Part shown: positions 61,873-64,000 of the stretch, piece by piece
How the letters are laid out: every line of letters starts with the position of its first letter
How positions within the stretch are numbered: the first letter of the stretch is position 1
Assembly: GCF_001308015.1 (NCBI RefSeq)
Contig: NZ_LGYH01000006.1
Location: 62,001 to 126,000 of the forward strand
DNA length: 64,000 bases
Source: Neisseria sp. 83E34
GTDB taxonomy: Bacteria; Pseudomonadota; Gammaproteobacteria; Burkholderiales; Neisseriaceae
Reading direction: 5' to 3'
The notes under the pieces: model-generated
Told to the model about the DNA's origin: nothing
What the model saw: only the letters and a program-made list of their open reading frames with translations
Databases searched by the model: none
Translations under genes and position numbers: made by a program

Positions 61873-61918
61873 ATTTCAGACAGGCATTGTGCCTGCAAAC
61901 ACAATGCCTGTCTGAAAA
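61873..61918 (-). terminator. DUS-pair hairpin after modA
   Basis: Inverted DUS at 61875 and 61905 with extended arms (GGCATTGT/ACAATGCC) and a 10-base loop, 10 bp past the modA stop. It would separate modA from modBC transcription. Confidence 0.7.
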
Positions 61919-61927
61919 TTACCGAGA

Positions 61928-62677
61928 TTAAGGTTTGGTGAAGCCGTATTTTTGCAATACTGCTTGCCCTTTAGTCGAAAGAATATAATCGGCAAAGCGC
62001 TTGGCTTCGGCGTGTTGCTTGCTGTCTTTCGCTACGGCAATCGGGTAAGTCACCGGCTTATCCAGCGGCACAGTCCACAACACTTTCACTTTGTCTTTCT
62101 GAATCTGCGCATCGGTGTTGTACACAAAACCGGCTTCCACTTCGCCGCGCGCTACATAATCAAGCGCCTGGCGTACGTTTTGGGTGTTGATGATTTTCGG
62201 GGTAATCGAAGCCCAAACACCGGCTTTTTCCAAAGCGGCTTTAGCATAGCGGCCTGCGGGCACGCTGTCCGGGTTGCCCACGGCGATACGTTTCACACTG
62301 CTTTGCTCCAAATCTTTCAAGCCTTTAACTGTCAGCTTGCTGTCGCCGGGCGCCACAACCACCAGGGTATTGCGTGCAAAGTTTTTGCGCGTGGCCGGCT
62401 CAATCAGGTTTTGCTCGCCAGCCATATCCATGGTTTTCTGATCGGCAAATGCCAATACATCAACCGGCGCGCCTTTAGCCGCTTGCTGCAACAAAGCGCC
62501 TGAAGCGGCGGTGTTCAGTTTGATTTTGGCATCGGGATATTGTTTTTCGTATTGAGCGGCGATTTCTTTAAAAGCATCGCTCAGGCTGGCAGCAGCCGAT
62601 ACGGTGATTTCAGCTGCAAACGCAGCCGGCATAGCGGCAGTTAGCGCCAGTGTAAATAATGTTTTGCGAAGATTCAT
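61928..62677 (-). CDS. modA: Molybdate-binding periplasmic protein
   Basis: 249 residues: signal peptide MNLRKTLFTLALTAAMPAAFA, then the ModA fold with oxyanion-binding serines in SAAASLSDAFKEIA and AASGALLQQ, and later NPDSVPAGRYAKAALEKAGVW. First gene of the mod group; a ribosome binding site AAAGGAAAG precedes it. Confidence 0.95.
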   Translation of the reverse strand: MNLRKTLFTLALTAAMPAAFAAEITVSAAASLSDAFKEIAAQYEKQYPDAKIKLNTAASGALLQQAAKGAPVDVLAFADQKTMDMAGEQNLIEPATRKNFARNTLVVVAPGDSKLTVKGLKDLEQSSVKRIAVGNPDSVPAGRYAKAALEKAGVWASITPKIINTQNVRQALDYVARGEVEAGFVYNTDAQIQKDKVKVLWTVPLDKPVTYPIAVAKDSKQHAEAKRFADYILSTKGQAVLQKYGFTKP

Positions 62678-62742
62678 ATTCTTTCCTTTTTTGATATCGG
62701 TTTCATAAGCGAAGGTGTTTATAGCATGCGGTAAATATGCTT

Positions 62743-62776
62743 TTTATACTACTTGTCGGTTAATACTAAAGTATTA
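62743..62776 (-). promoter_or_regulatory. modA promoter region with palindrome
   Basis: A -10-like TATAAA (rc of 62743-62748) lies 18 bases from a 16 bp near-perfect palindrome TAATACTAAAGTATTA (62761-62776), which covers the -35 position. This suggests repressor control; the regulator is unknown. Confidence 0.4.
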
Positions 62777-62790
62777 GTTTTCGGCACTAA

Positions 62791-62828
62791 AAAATGCCTG
62801 TCTGAAAGTTTTCAGACAGGCATTTTTT
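62791..62828 (-). terminator. DUS-pair hairpin after the serralysin-like gene
   Basis: Inverted DUS at 62795 and 62811 with A- and T-runs on the flanks, 11 bp past the stop. Confidence 0.78.
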
Positions 62829-62838
62829 AGATACATGC

Positions 62839-64000
<1,162 letters not shown>

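Overview
The window is bacterial chromosome from the family Neisseriaceae. The main evidence is a 12-mer, TGCCTGTCTGAA, that occurs on either strand about 80 times in 64 kb (counted by eye). It is the DNA uptake sequence (DUS) variant I know as the TG-wadDUS dialect of Neisseria wadsworthii and close relatives, not the ATGCCGTCTGAA of meningococcus and gonococcus. The proteins agree with this: neisserial-type NsrR, GyrA with Ser91/Asp95 numbering, an ASBT-type transporter, an EarP/EF-P pair and a Correia-like small repeat.

Layout. 1-12.5 kb: end of an Lrp-type regulator, recC, a DUF2254 membrane protein, PhoH ATPase, a LURP-one-like protein, a bile acid/pantoate-type symporter, glycerate kinase, a small lipoprotein, an RlmK-like methyltransferase and an M14 carboxypeptidase. 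12.5-16.1 kb: recB, far from recC and on the other strand. 16.4-24.4 kb: one long minus-strand translation cluster, tRNA-Val, thrS, infC (AUC start), rpmI, rplT, pheS, pheT, ihfA, a MerR-like gene and tRNA-Pro. 24.6-30.2 kb: tgt, then hemC-hemD-hemX-hemY. 30.3-32.4 kb: nitric oxide module, nsrR divergent from a hemerythrin gene and nnrS. 32.5-37.3 kb: a D,D-carboxypeptidase homologue lacking its catalytic serine, ilvA and ppx. 38-43 kb: an RTX protein, purC, a polyamine-binding lipoprotein and rppH. 43.4-48.6 kb: gyrA, an AT-rich intergenic stretch with DnaA boxes, earP and efp. 48.7-55.8 kb: acetyltransferase, peroxiredoxin, nucleoside transporter, hemF, a repeat-rich gap, a uracil-DNA-glycosylase-fold protein I interpret as the polymerase III psi subunit, rimI, tsaB and gluQ. 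56-64 kb: a second RTX protein, small genes, modC/modB/modA and the C-terminal part of a serralysin-type RTX protease.

Between the genes, DUS copies are often paired as inverted repeats that form terminator-like hairpins at gene ends. Other copies form part of -10 boxes, lead into ribosome binding sites, or supply stop codons. A family of about 140 bp inverted-repeat elements (MITE-like) with a palindromic core sits in four gaps, each time within about 30 bp of a DUS. A 105 bp Correia-like element plus a partial copy of that family separate modA from modBC. The three RTX genes contain no DUS and look like accessory, type I-secreted surface functions. Most of the rest is core metabolism and information processing.
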